64,000 nt of DNA from Flavobacterium sp. 1355 (GCF_017833415.1 NZ_JAFICC010000003.1:310001-374000); one strand, 5' to 3'; shown: positions 23,795 to 33,372, counted from the first letter of the stretch. Notes: generated by a model from the letters alone, not told the origin. Made by a program: numbers and translations.

Positions 23795-25729
23795 TTACTT
23801 AATCGCTTTTATTCCTTCATGAGTAGGAATAACTTGTTTTATGGTTCCGTCCGGGTTAAATTCGAGTTTGTCGATACAGACTTCACGGTGAAAACCTGCA
23901 GCGTCGCCCATCTTTATTCCGGTTGGGTATGAGAATCTGTGATAGGTAATGTACCATTCGTCTTTGTTGGGAATTTGCAATACCGAGTTGTGTCCGGTGG
24001 CATAGATTCCTAAATCCGGTTTTCCCTGAATTATGATATTATTTTCGGGCATTTCAAGCGGTCCGGTCGGTGAATTTGAAATGGCATATCGCACTTTGTA
24101 ATTTGGACTTCTGGTATCATCTTCACTCCAAAAGAAATAATATTTCCCGTTTCTGCTGATTACATAAGTTCCTTCTCGAAAAGAATCGTTTACGGCAATT
24201 GTTTTGGTGCTTCCTTCTTTTAATGAAGTCATATCTGGATTTAATTCGGCTACTGCCATGTACATATTGCCCCAATACAAGTAACTTTTTCCGGTTTTTG
24301 GATCTGTAAAAACATCCGGATCTATTTCCTGACCGTCCTTAATTCCTTCTGGCCTTGTGCTTACGATTGGTTTTCCGCTGTCTTTAAAAGGTCCTGTCGG
24401 GTGGTCTGAAACGGCAACTCCAATTTTTTGAGCAGCAGTAAAATAATAGAAATACTGATATTTTCCTTTTATCTTTTTTTCTACGATACACGGTGCCCAT
24501 GCATTTCTGTTGGCCCACGATACGTCTTTTTTGAGGTCAATTATAATTCCTTCGTCTTTCCAGTCAACAAGATTATCTGATGAAAAGGTTTTGAAATAAT
24601 ATCCTGACCAGCCATCAAATCCGTCACTTGTTGGATAGATATAGTATTTTTTTGTTTTGTTGGAATATAAAATTTCGGGGTCTGCATAATATCCTCCTAA
24701 AACCGGATTGTTATTTACTTTTGGATATTTTGCCGGCATTCCCCATTTGGCTGTAATCCTTTTTAATTCAGAACGGGTGATGGGCAAAATTGTTCCGTGA
24801 CGCGGATTAAAATCCATTGAAATATCATTGTCTATTACTGTAAAGTTTTCTAAATCTTTTGTTTTTGTAAACTGATATTTTCCTTTGGTATACACGTCGT
24901 ACATCAAAATATACTCGTCAGAGTTGTTTAGTCTGAAAACTCCTGAGCCTTCTACCCCATCTTTTGTCTGTTGGAGGTAATTATCATTTTCAGTCCATTT
25001 TCCTGAAGTCAAATTGGTTGTAGTAGCTACTTTTATTCCTGCTTTTTCTGTTTCGGTTTTATAGAAAAGGTGGTAATTGCCGTCTTTTTCTATAATGTCT
25101 CCGTCGATGCAGGCGCGTTCAGATTTTGGAACAAATAATAATTTTGGTGCACTCTCCAAAGCTGTGAAATCTTCATTTGCGTAGGCGTAATAAATTTTAT
25201 CAGGACCTCCGGCATGTTGCATGCTAAAGTAAATCATGTATTTTCCTGCTTTGGCATCGTAAATAGTTTGCGGTGCCCAGACTCTTTTTAGGTTTTCATT
25301 TCCGGGAAACAGGGTCTGAATATTTACAACGGTACTTTTCCAATTTACCAAATCGGTACTTTTTAATAAAATTATTGCCCTGTTGCTGTCCCAGCCTTTG
25401 GATGACGTCATATCGGTCAGAACCATATAAAAGGTTTTTCCGTCTTCGCCACGCAAAATATGCGGATCCCGAACGCCTCCTGTAGAACTAATTGTTTTGC
25501 TGTCGATAACAGGTTTGTTATCGTTAAGATGGTAATAATGATAACCGTCTGCACTGACTGCGTATCGAACCGCCTCTTCTTCAATAGAGTTTCCTGTAAA
25601 ATATACAAATAGATAGGCTGTAAGGTCTTTGTCTGCAATTCCGGGCGGAATACCGTTTGTTTTGTTCTGGGCTTGTATGCAATTAAAAAACATTGAAAAT
25701 AATACAATGTTTAAGAATATTTTTTTCAT
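23795..25729 (-). CDS. Tandem GH43 glycosidase (two beta-propellers)
   Basis: Exported 644-residue enzyme (signal peptide ending at about residue 20, FNCIQAQ) with two GH43-like five-blade propellers. Domain 1, about 35-330, has GGVRDPHIL (base Asp), RVWAPQTIYD and ACIDGDIIEKDG. Domain 2, about 345-640, has YYADPEILY, NAWAPCIVEK, EIDPDVFTD and FREGTYVISRNG, with its catalytic Asp and Glu. Two full propellers in one chain are uncommon and may combine two arabinofuranosidase or galactanase activities. Its ATG overlaps the GH27 stop by one base (TAATG), so the pair is translationally coupled. It is the last gene of the arabinogalactan locus. Confidence 0.87.
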   Translation of the reverse strand: MKKIFLNIVLFSMFFNCIQAQNKTNGIPPGIADKDLTAYLFVYFTGNSIEEEAVRYAVSADGYHYYHLNDNKPVIDSKTISSTGGVRDPHILRGEDGKTFYMVLTDMTSSKGWDSNRAIILLKSTDLVNWKSTVVNIQTLFPGNENLKRVWAPQTIYDAKAGKYMIYFSMQHAGGPDKIYYAYANEDFTALESAPKLLFVPKSERACIDGDIIEKDGNYHLFYKTETEKAGIKVATTTNLTSGKWTENDNYLQQTKDGVEGSGVFRLNNSDEYILMYDVYTKGKYQFTKTKDLENFTVIDNDISMDFNPRHGTILPITRSELKRITAKWGMPAKYPKVNNNPVLGGYYADPEILYSNKTKKYYIYPTSDGFDGWSGYYFKTFSSDNLVDWKDEGIIIDLKKDVSWANRNAWAPCIVEKKIKGKYQYFYYFTAAQKIGVAVSDHPTGPFKDSGKPIVSTRPEGIKDGQEIDPDVFTDPKTGKSYLYWGNMYMAVAELNPDMTSLKEGSTKTIAVNDSFREGTYVISRNGKYYFFWSEDDTRSPNYKVRYAISNSPTGPLEMPENNIIIQGKPDLGIYATGHNSVLQIPNKDEWYITYHRFSYPTGIKMGDAAGFHREVCIDKLEFNPDGTIKQVIPTHEGIKAIK

Positions 25730-27099
25730 TATTTTTTACTTTTAATCTTATACAAAACCGAACTGTGAGGTTTTAATTCTTCTGCAATTTCACCTGACGA
25801 AATAGTCGTTTTAACGCCTGTCCACAAATTGGTTAATTCTAATTTTTCTGAAAGATTTAAATCTGAGGTATTAACTGATACTTTTTGTGTATTTGCATCT
25901 GAAATATTGAATAACGCCAGATAGGTACTTCCGTCTTTTTCATTTTTTGACGTTACTGCGATTTTTCCGTCTTTTTGAAAAAGCTGTTTTACGGCAGTGC
26001 TTTCGTTATGCATTTTTACAACTTCTTTATTTGTTAATAATGATAATGTAAAGGCATCATTACTTGGCAGATCACCGCCAAAAAACAAAGGTGATTTAAA
26101 AATATTAAAAAATGTGATTAACGTATATTGTTCTTCTTTGGTTAAGCGCGTCATTCGGTCTTCTCCGCGTTCCCCTCGTATCGAAATTCTTCCCAAGGGA
26201 ATCATATCGCAGTCTGGCCACGTTCCCGGCGCAATATGAGGATACCATTTTTGAGCAACATCCATTAAGTGCGTTATGTGTGGCCATGTATCCCATACAT
26301 CATCTACCATTCTCCACATATTGACGTGAGTGCTTACGTGTGCTGCGGCAGAAACTGGTGTTTCTCCTGGTGATGTGCTCAATACAATTTTGCGCCCGCA
26401 GTTGTCAATCGCATTTCTTATGAGGTTGATTTCTGCTTCATGGTACGGTCTTGACAAATCATCTATTTTAATAAAATCAACGCCCCATTGCGCATACAAA
26501 TCAAATATCGAATTGTAATATTCCTGTGCTCCTGGCTTGTCTGCTACAATAGTATAATTGTCTTTTAGCCATTCGCATTGCAGCGCAGTGGTATAAACCT
26601 GGTCTGCAGTGATTCCGTTTGCGCCTTTGATTGGCATTTTGTCTTCTACTGCTTTTTTAGGAATACCGCGCATAATATGGATTCCGAATTTTAATCCTTT
26701 TTTATGTATATAATCTGCCAAAGGCTTAAACCCCTGTCCATCTTTTGCTGACGGAAAACGGTTTACTGCCGGCAAATACCGCCCATATTGATCTATTACA
26801 TATCTCGGATCTGTCTGGTTGTAACCTCCTGCTTTGTCATTTTCTACAAACCATCTGATGTCGACTACAACATATTCCCACCCGTATTTTTTGAGCTCTT
26901 TTGCCATGTAATCGGCATTGGCTTTTACTTCATGTTCTTCTACCGTTGGCCCGTAGCAGTCCCAGCTGTTCCAGCCCATTGGCGGGGTTTGTGCCCATTG
27001 TTTGAATTCTTCTTTTTTGAAACTTTTGGTCTGAGCTATGGATGTGACAGTTAGAAACATTGTTCCTATTGCCAGAGTTAGTACGTTTTTGATTTTCAT
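25729..27099 (-). CDS. GH27-family alpha-galactosidase / beta-L-arabinopyranosidase
   Basis: Exported retaining glycosidase with a signal peptide ending near residue 23 (TSIAQ). PPMGWNSWDCYG is the classic GH27 opening, VDFIKIDD holds the nucleophile Asp213, and WRMVDDVWDTW holds the acid/base, probably Asp267. A C-terminal beta-sandwich (TYLALFNISD, SSVLYKIK) completes it. The family contains alpha-galactosidases and beta-L-arabinopyranosidases; in an arabinogalactan context the second is attractive because arabinopyranose occurs on such side chains, but sequence alone does not decide. It starts a two-gene unit behind the tandem-repeat region. Confidence 0.9.
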   Translation of the reverse strand: MKIKNVLTLAIGTMFLTVTSIAQTKSFKKEEFKQWAQTPPMGWNSWDCYGPTVEEHEVKANADYMAKELKKYGWEYVVVDIRWFVENDKAGGYNQTDPRYVIDQYGRYLPAVNRFPSAKDGQGFKPLADYIHKKGLKFGIHIMRGIPKKAVEDKMPIKGANGITADQVYTTALQCEWLKDNYTIVADKPGAQEYYNSIFDLYAQWGVDFIKIDDLSRPYHEAEINLIRNAIDNCGRKIVLSTSPGETPVSAAAHVSTHVNMWRMVDDVWDTWPHITHLMDVAQKWYPHIAPGTWPDCDMIPLGRISIRGERGEDRMTRLTKEEQYTLITFFNIFKSPLFFGGDLPSNDAFTLSLLTNKEVVKMHNESTAVKQLFQKDGKIAVTSKNEKDGSTYLALFNISDANTQKVSVNTSDLNLSEKLELTNLWTGVKTTISSGEIAEELKPHSSVLYKIKSKK

Positions 27100-27174
27100 T
27101 TTGTGTAGTTATGTGTAGTTTTTACACTTTAAATATAATGAAATTTATTATTGTGCCGATAATCTTGTAAAATT

Positions 27175-27433
27175 AGACCTAACAGGTTTTAAAAACCTGT
27201 TAGGTCTTTGAAAACAAAATGCTTACAGGTCATTTTTTTTGCCACAGATTAAAAAGATTTAGATGATTTTAATCTGTTATGATTATTAGACCTAACAGGT
27301 TTTAAAACCTGTTAGGTCTTCGAAAGCAAAATGCTTACAGTTCATTTTTTTTGCCACAGATTAAAAAGATTTAAGTGATTCTAATCTGTTATGGATTATT
27401 AGACCTAACAGGTTTTAAAAACCTGTTAGGTCT
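27175..27433. repeat. 113-bp tandem repeat built from two alternating palindromes
   Basis: Three copies of the palindrome AGACCTAACAGGTTTT / AAAACCTGTTAGGTCT start at 27175, 27288 and 27401, exactly 113 bases apart. Between them lie two copies of a second hairpin, ACAGATTAAAA / TTTTAATCTGT (27244-27277, perfect; 27356-27389, one mismatch), and the shared text AAATGCTTACAG. Layout is P-A-P-A-P. The same P palindrome recurs at 63862-63894. It fills the GH2-GH27 intergenic region and may act as terminator or mRNA-processing signal. Confidence 0.92.
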
Positions 27434-27447
27434 TCGTTGAAAACTAA

Positions 27448-29871
27448 TTATTTCACATTTATCGTAACCTCAACCGGTTTTAACCACTGGCTCGTAAATG
27501 TAGCTTTTATTGGCTCTGCCGAATCTCCGTTTGCCTGAATATAAGCTGCAATATGTCCATGATAAACCCGTTGGACATTATCGGTATAATCGGTCATGTC
27601 GCTATTATTTCCGGCCTCTAATCCTAATAAAGTTCCGGGTCCTGAGATTGTGCAGGTGATTTCGTTATCTGACAGCATAACCGGAAGGCCGTTTTGATCT
27701 TTTACCTGAACCATTATTTTGGCAACTCCTTTGTCTTTTGCAATGCTGATATTTTTGTCTGCAATGGTTAATTCAACTGGCTGTTGTGTTGAAGTTACAG
27801 CATAGCGGCTTACTTCTTTGCCATTTGCATCTAAACCAACTGCTTCTAATTTTCCTGAAACAAATGGAATGTCCCAATAAATAATACCGGTTTTTTCGTC
27901 GTACGGCTTAGTTTCGCCTACTATTTTTCCATTTAATTCCAAACGTGCTTTCGCAGCATTTGTGTAGCAAACCACACGAATTTTTTGTCCTTCATCGTAA
28001 TTCCAGATTGCCCATGCATCTTTAGAGATTTCCTTTTCATTTTTTAGCAGATAAGTTCCGACATATACCATTGGTTTATCTGACCATAATGACTGACGGA
28101 AATAACCTCTTGGTTTTATAACTCCTGCAAAATCTACCAAACCGGAATAAAAACCTCTTGACGGCCATCTTCCTGACTCTCCGAGGTAATCGATTCCTGT
28201 CCATAAAAATTGGCCGAAGATGTGTTTGTTGTTTTTTACGGCTAACCAAGGCTCCATATCGTGTACATTTTCACTACCAAAAATTACGCGGTTTGGGTAT
28301 TTCTCATGATCAGGCTTGTATTTGCTTTCTGTATAATTATATCCTGTAATGTCTAGTGCGCCCGGATATTCTGTTTCGTTAGACATTGCAACTCCTGCCA
28401 GTCCTGCTGTTGTAGGACGCGATTTGTCATATTTTTTTACGGCTGCAACCAAACGTTTTGCAATTGCTCCCAAACGCATGGCATCTGGTGCGTCTTTTTT
28501 GTATCCGCCGTAATTTGCTTGTCCAAAACCTTCTTTTCCTTTGTCTAAAACCGGATGTGAATAGGGATCGTTTGGATAATCAACTTCATTACCAATACTC
28601 CAGCCGAAAACCGACAGGTGATTTCTGTCACGGCGTACGAAGTCTTCTAAATCTTTTTCTCCCCAATTGGCAAAAATATCAAACGAACCTTCAAATCCCG
28701 GGGTTCCGTAATTCCAGCCTTCCAGCCATTTGCGTTTTGGAAATTCCCATTCGTCATAAGCTTCGTTTAAAACCAAAAGCCCTAACTCGTCGCAAAGCTC
28801 ATAAAAGTCCGGTGCCTGTGGGTTATGACTGGTACGAATGGCATTTACTCCTATTTCTTTTAATGTCTTAAGACGTGTTTTCCAAACTTCTCTTGGTACT
28901 GCCGAACCTAAAACTCCTGCATCATGATGAAGGCAAACCCCTTTCATTTTCATCCATTTTCCGTTAAGGGCAAAACCATTATTGGGATCAAATGTGAAGG
29001 TTCTGAAACCTGTCTGTGTAACGGTTCGGTCGATTTCTTTTCCGTCTTTTAAGACAATGGTTTTAAGTTCGTATAGATTTGGATTATTTATATCCCATAA
29101 TTGTGGATTTGAAACATTTAATTTGGTCAGGATTTTACCGTTTTGGTTTTGGGCAACTTCAACTTTGCTTGTTGTTTTTGCTACCGATTTTCCTTCTTTT
29201 GTAAATAGTTCGTTTACAACTGTAAGGTTTGTTTTTGCTTTTGAGCCGTTTTCAATATCAACCTCAACATTTAAGATTCCGTTTCCTTTATTGACTTCCG
29301 GGTAAGCGTAAACTCCCCATTGTGCGATATGAACCGGGTTTGAATATACCAACCAAACGTTTCTGTAAATTCCTGAACCTGTGTACCATCTGGAATCTGC
29401 ACTCTGGCTGTGGTCTACACGAACCGAAATGGTATTTTCTTCTCCGTATTTTACAAACTGTGTGGCATCATAAGCAAATGAAATGTACCCGTTCGGACGT
29501 TTGCCAAGCGAATGCCCGTTGATGAAAACTTCGCTTCTGTTGTAAACGCCTTCAAAATATAAATATACTTTTTCGCCGATTTTGCTTTGTGGTATATTGA
29601 TTGTTTTTCTGTACCAGGCGATGCCACCCGGAAGATATCCTGTGCAGCTGGCCAGCGTCGGGCTCAATTGCCCTTTTACGCTCCAGTCATGGGGCACATT
29701 TACAGACTGCCATTTGGTGTCATCGAATGTTTTGTTTTGGGCCTCTGGTGTGTCCTGAAGGTTGAATTTCCAATTGTCATTGATTTTTTTTGAATCTCCA
29801 AATGATATCTGACTAAATGCAGATATACAGGAGAAGAGTAGTACGGGTAGAATGATTTTTTTTGTAAACAT
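27448..29871 (-). CDS. GH2-family beta-galactosidase
   Basis: Exported exo-enzyme of 807 residues (signal peptide ending near residue 20, SAFSQ). The jelly roll has WYRKTINIP and SGIYRNVWL; the barrel has LHHDAGVLGSAV, IRTSHNPQAPDFYELCDELG, acid/base Glu429 in FGWSIGNEVD and nucleophile Glu534 in VIFGSENVHD. WTGIDYLGESGRWPSRG and the C-terminal DUF4982-like and Ig-like domains are typical of Bacteroidota beta-galactosidases. No Asn-x-Lys triplet is present after the barrel, in contrast to the two GH2 enzymes at 5706-10132, so a neutral galactoside is favoured. In this locus it would trim galactose from beta-galactan side chains. Confidence 0.9.
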   Translation of the reverse strand: MFTKKIILPVLLFSCISAFSQISFGDSKKINDNWKFNLQDTPEAQNKTFDDTKWQSVNVPHDWSVKGQLSPTLASCTGYLPGGIAWYRKTINIPQSKIGEKVYLYFEGVYNRSEVFINGHSLGKRPNGYISFAYDATQFVKYGEENTISVRVDHSQSADSRWYTGSGIYRNVWLVYSNPVHIAQWGVYAYPEVNKGNGILNVEVDIENGSKAKTNLTVVNELFTKEGKSVAKTTSKVEVAQNQNGKILTKLNVSNPQLWDINNPNLYELKTIVLKDGKEIDRTVTQTGFRTFTFDPNNGFALNGKWMKMKGVCLHHDAGVLGSAVPREVWKTRLKTLKEIGVNAIRTSHNPQAPDFYELCDELGLLVLNEAYDEWEFPKRKWLEGWNYGTPGFEGSFDIFANWGEKDLEDFVRRDRNHLSVFGWSIGNEVDYPNDPYSHPVLDKGKEGFGQANYGGYKKDAPDAMRLGAIAKRLVAAVKKYDKSRPTTAGLAGVAMSNETEYPGALDITGYNYTESKYKPDHEKYPNRVIFGSENVHDMEPWLAVKNNKHIFGQFLWTGIDYLGESGRWPSRGFYSGLVDFAGVIKPRGYFRQSLWSDKPMVYVGTYLLKNEKEISKDAWAIWNYDEGQKIRVVCYTNAAKARLELNGKIVGETKPYDEKTGIIYWDIPFVSGKLEAVGLDANGKEVSRYAVTSTQQPVELTIADKNISIAKDKGVAKIMVQVKDQNGLPVMLSDNEITCTISGPGTLLGLEAGNNSDMTDYTDNVQRVYHGHIAAYIQANGDSAEPIKATFTSQWLKPVEVTINVK

Positions 29872-29930
29872 TTTTTATAAGGTTCTAAGTTGCTAAGATG
29901 CTGAGGGGCTAAGCCTTTTTTTTGTTTTTT

Positions 29931-29991
29931 GTTTCAGGTTTCAGGTTTCAGGTTTTTTACAGTTCTAAACATGAAACCTGAAACCTGAAAC
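29931..29991. repeat. Inverted repeat of a 7-base tandem motif
   Basis: GTTTCAG is repeated in tandem (29931-29954) and its complement CCTGAAA is repeated at 29973-29991, giving a 19-bp perfect stem around a 23-base loop. It lies between the GH30 and GH2 genes on the minus strand. Confidence 0.8.
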
Positions 29992-29997
29992 TTTAAA

Positions 29998-31584
29998 CTA
30001 ATACTGTAATTCGCCAACAAAGGTCACTACTGACTTTGCAGGGATTTCGAGATGATCTGCTTTTTGAATTTCGTTTCTTTTCAGGTTTGAATTTTCTGCT
30101 GTTATATATGGCGTTAATTCATTATTTTTTAATAATCCTTTTGTTAGATTAAATTTGTATTGCTGTGCATTTTTTCCGCAGTTTACGGCAACTACAATTA
30201 GTTTTTTACTGGCTGTATCTTTGTATGCGGTGATCATTACATCATTTGCGGAAGCGGCTTCATCCTGATCGGGAACAGCTATTCTTAACATTCCGGGACG
30301 TACAAACAAAGAGTAATTTCCTAATGCCCAAAGCAGTTTTGAATCATGATATTGTCCGTCATGTTTTACGTAATCGGGTGCAGTTCCTCCATTGCTTTTT
30401 CCATCGTCCAGATAGATTAATCCATCTTTATAATCTACTCTGGTTAAGGATGTCCACCATTGCCATGATGCGGCATTGGCAATTGCTATATCGTTATGAA
30501 TTAAGCGCGCCACAAACAATGCTGTCTGCATTCCTAAATCTCTGCCTCCGCCGGAGCCTCCGGGAATTTCTGTTTCTCCGGGATTTTCTAAAATGCAGTA
30601 TTCAGACTGCCAGTATTTTAATCCTGGTTTTTGTTTTACTTCAGCAGTAATTAATTTTCTGCTTAAAACTTGTTTGTCAACTGGCCAGGTGGTAAAATAA
30701 CTGTGACCTAAAATAACGTTTTTTACATTTGGCAGTTTTGAAATATTGGTTTTGTTTTTTCCGAAGAAGTAATCGATTTGGTTGTCGCGGTCTTCGCCAT
30801 TTACATTTTCATACAAATAATTAATCTGTGCTGCTTCTGCAATCACAATTTCTGTATTCATTTTATGCGCTCTCAGTTTGTCTGAAAGCGATTTGGTCAA
30901 ATCATAAATTTCCTGATTGGTCGCTGGCGTACCTTCCTGACTGTTTTGATCCCCGCTTTTCGGCATCCATTCCCATTGCGGTTCATTTATTGGACTTATG
31001 TAATCGAATTTTATTCCTTCTTTTTTTTCTAATCCCTGAATACTTTGAACTAAGAAATCGGCAAATTTTGGAATTGCTCCATCTTTTAGATTCAGTTTAT
31101 TCTTTTGAGAAGCAAAAGATAGTCCGTTGTTTGTCATAAAAACAGGCGGGCTATTGGTGAAAATCAGGAATTTTTCTACTCCGCGTTTTTTCGCTGCCTG
31201 CAAAAACCATCTTTGACCTTCCTGCTTTGAAAAATCATAAGTTCCGTCGGCATTCATGAAACATTCGCTTCTCCTCCATTCGTCTGATACTTTACTATTT
31301 TCTCCTTGTTCTGTGCTTCCGGCTCCGAGGTTGAAACGCCAGATCGAGAGACCAATTCCTTTTGGATTTCCTTGTGCATCTATTTCTTTACTAAACAATA
31401 AATCGGCAATGGCGTTCTTTTTCTCTTCTGGCCAGTTTTTGCCAACAAACTGTGTTCTCCAGGCATCAGATCCTCCAAAACCATCCATGGTTTGTACTAC
31501 ATGATCTGTGCTGATGGTAATGGTTCGCTGTGCAAAGGACAGCGAACTTATTACCAATAAAAGCGAGATATATACTTTTCTCAT
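29998..31584 (-). CDS. GH30-family glycosidase, probable endo-beta-1,6-galactanase (A)
   Basis: Secreted 528-residue enzyme with a cleavable signal peptide ending near residue 19 (LSFAQ). GH30 landmarks: DGFGGSDAW, LSIWRFNLGAGS, acid/base Glu201 in ISPINEPQWEW and nucleophile Glu328 in KYWQSEYCI, then a C-terminal beta-sandwich (ELTPYITAEN, VVTFVGELQY). The nearest activity I associate with this GH30 branch is endo-beta-1,6-galactanase, which cuts side chains of type II arabinogalactan; glucosidase and xylanase branches look different around the catalytic Glu. The next gene upstream (31740-33371) is a close paralogue with a lipoprotein signal, so one enzyme may be periplasmic and the other on the surface. 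Confidence 0.85.
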   Translation of the reverse strand: MRKVYISLLLVISSLSFAQRTITISTDHVVQTMDGFGGSDAWRTQFVGKNWPEEKKNAIADLLFSKEIDAQGNPKGIGLSIWRFNLGAGSTEQGENSKVSDEWRRSECFMNADGTYDFSKQEGQRWFLQAAKKRGVEKFLIFTNSPPVFMTNNGLSFASQKNKLNLKDGAIPKFADFLVQSIQGLEKKEGIKFDYISPINEPQWEWMPKSGDQNSQEGTPATNQEIYDLTKSLSDKLRAHKMNTEIVIAEAAQINYLYENVNGEDRDNQIDYFFGKNKTNISKLPNVKNVILGHSYFTTWPVDKQVLSRKLITAEVKQKPGLKYWQSEYCILENPGETEIPGGSGGGRDLGMQTALFVARLIHNDIAIANAASWQWWTSLTRVDYKDGLIYLDDGKSNGGTAPDYVKHDGQYHDSKLLWALGNYSLFVRPGMLRIAVPDQDEAASANDVMITAYKDTASKKLIVVAVNCGKNAQQYKFNLTKGLLKNNELTPYITAENSNLKRNEIQKADHLEIPAKSVVTFVGELQY

Positions 31585-31693
31585 TTATTCCTATTTTTTC
31601 TATTGTCACTATTTTGCCCGGTTTGCCATTTTGATATAAGGAAAAATGACAGTGCTGCAAATGACATAATGCTAAAAACTATTTAAGGGTATT

Positions 31694-31726
31694 AACTTTG
31701 TCAAAGTTTGAAACTTTGACAAAGTT
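31694..31726. repeat. 33-base palindrome between the two GH30 genes
   Basis: AACTTTGTCAAAGTTT, one base, then the exact complement AAACTTTGACAAAGTT. It has T-rich flanks and could act as a weak terminator or processing hairpin inside the operon, lowering expression of the downstream GH30, GH2, GH27 and GH43 genes relative to susCD. Confidence 0.75.
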
Positions 31727-31739
31727 TTTAGCGCAATCT

Positions 31740-33371
31740 TTACTTGTATGTTCCAACATAAGTCACAACCGATCTGGCAGGAATTTGAAAACCGGCAGCA
31801 TCTACTGCTGTTCCTTTTTTCAAACTCATAGTTTCAGAAGTGATATAAGGAGTTAATTTATTGTCTGTTATTGCTCCTCCTGAAAGGTTTAGTTTGTATA
31901 CTTTTGCCGATTTAGTGATGTTTACTGCAACAATAACCAGTTTTTTAGTAGCTGCATCTTTGTATGCTGTCAGCATAACATCGGTAGTGGCTGCAGCATT
32001 ATCCAGTTCGGGAATCACCACTCTTACCATTCCCGGTTTTACGAAGAATGAAAAGTTACCTAAAGCCCACAGTGTTTTGGCATCTCTAATGTATCCGTCG
32101 TTTTTACAGTAGTTGGCATCTCCTGCGCCATTACTAGCACCATCGTCTACGTGAATTAAACCATCTTTGTAATCTCCACGGCTTATGGCTGTCCACCATT
32201 GCCATGAGGTTACTCCTCCAATTGCAATATCTGTACTGATTAAACGTGCTGTCCAAAGTGCGAGCGGCATTCCAAGATCTCTTCCAGGGCCTGCACCACC
32301 AGGTAATTTTGCTGTTCCCGGGCTTTCTAAAACACAATATTCTGATGACCAAAGACTAACACCGCCAACTGATTGTATTCTTGAGGCTGCGTCTTGTCTT
32401 GACGAAATTAATGTTGCCAATGGCCATGCCTGCCAGTAACTGTGTCCGGAAATTGTTTTCTTTACGTTACTTAGATTTCCAATGTTTTTAGAAGAATTTG
32501 TTCCAAAGAAATAATCGATTTGATTGGATCTGCTTTCTTTTCCTGAAATTGTTCTGTACAATGATTCGTAAGATCCGGCTTCTCCAACTACAATTTTGGC
32601 GTCTAAACCTTTTGCCTGTAATTTTGGCGACAGCACATTCACGAAAGTGTAAATATTAGCATTTGTTGCCGGAGAACCTTCCTGAGCCGAACCATCCCAT
32701 TCGTATTGTGGCTCATTAAACGGGCTAATGTAGTCTATTGTTAAACCATGTTCTGTTTTTAGTTTTTCTAAAGATGTTGTCCAGTAATCTGCCAGTTCCG
32801 GCATTTTTCCGTCTTTCAAATTATAAAATTCTTTTATTGAGGCATGTGCTTTTCCGTTTTGAGTTAAGTATACCGGAGCACTGTTCGTGAAAGCCAATAA
32901 TTTGTCTACACCACGTTCTTTGGCTGCCTTCATGAACCAAACCTGCCCGGCTTGTTTACTCATATCGTAGGTAACTCCGTTTGTGGTAAAACATTCGGTA
33001 CGTCTCCATTCGTCTGTAATATCACTTGCTTCTCCTTGTTCTGCACTTCCTGCACCAAGATTAAAACGCCATAGAGAAAGTCCGATTCCTTTTGGGTTGC
33101 CGTCTGCATCCATTTCGTTGCTGAATAGTAAATCGGCTATTTTATTTCGCTTGTCTGTCGGCCAGTTTTTTCCAATGAAATTACACTGCCAGGCGTCTGA
33201 TGCTCCAAAGCTTTCCATCGTTTGAAGATTCATATCCAGATTTATTTTTAGTTCTGTAGGACCCGAGGTTTCTGAATTTGAATCTTCTGAATCACAGCTT
33301 ACTAAAAAAGAGTTTGCTAAAAGCAAGCCTGCACACAGCAGACTTACTTTGTTTTTATTGATGAACTTCAT
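31740..33371 (-). CDS. GH30-family glycosidase, probable endo-beta-1,6-galactanase (B), lipoprotein
   Basis: Paralogue of the GH30 at 29998-31584, clearly similar over the whole length (for instance GNPKGIGLS, WRFNLGAGS, EQGE, DEWRRTECF). It differs in carrying a lipoprotein signal with Cys26 followed by acidic residues (SCDSEDSNSE), consistent with anchoring on the cell surface. Acid/base Glu220 lies in ISPFNEPQYEW, nucleophile Glu344 in LWSSEYCV. A surface endo-enzyme that makes fragments for SusCD plus a periplasmic relative that finishes the job is the usual division of labour in such loci; the exact substrate is inferred. The stop lies two bases from the SusD gene upstream. Confidence 0.86.
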   Translation of the reverse strand: MKFINKNKVSLLCAGLLLANSFLVSCDSEDSNSETSGPTELKINLDMNLQTMESFGASDAWQCNFIGKNWPTDKRNKIADLLFSNEMDADGNPKGIGLSLWRFNLGAGSAEQGEASDITDEWRRTECFTTNGVTYDMSKQAGQVWFMKAAKERGVDKLLAFTNSAPVYLTQNGKAHASIKEFYNLKDGKMPELADYWTTSLEKLKTEHGLTIDYISPFNEPQYEWDGSAQEGSPATNANIYTFVNVLSPKLQAKGLDAKIVVGEAGSYESLYRTISGKESRSNQIDYFFGTNSSKNIGNLSNVKKTISGHSYWQAWPLATLISSRQDAASRIQSVGGVSLWSSEYCVLESPGTAKLPGGAGPGRDLGMPLALWTARLISTDIAIGGVTSWQWWTAISRGDYKDGLIHVDDGASNGAGDANYCKNDGYIRDAKTLWALGNFSFFVKPGMVRVVIPELDNAAATTDVMLTAYKDAATKKLVIVAVNITKSAKVYKLNLSGGAITDNKLTPYITSETMSLKKGTAVDAAGFQIPARSVVTYVGTYK

Positions 33372-33372
33372 A

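Noticed and set aside
27175..27433. Possible CRISPR array
   Set aside because: The repeats are palindromic units of about 33 bases, but the 80-base spacers between them are nearly identical to each other, and no cas gene is near.
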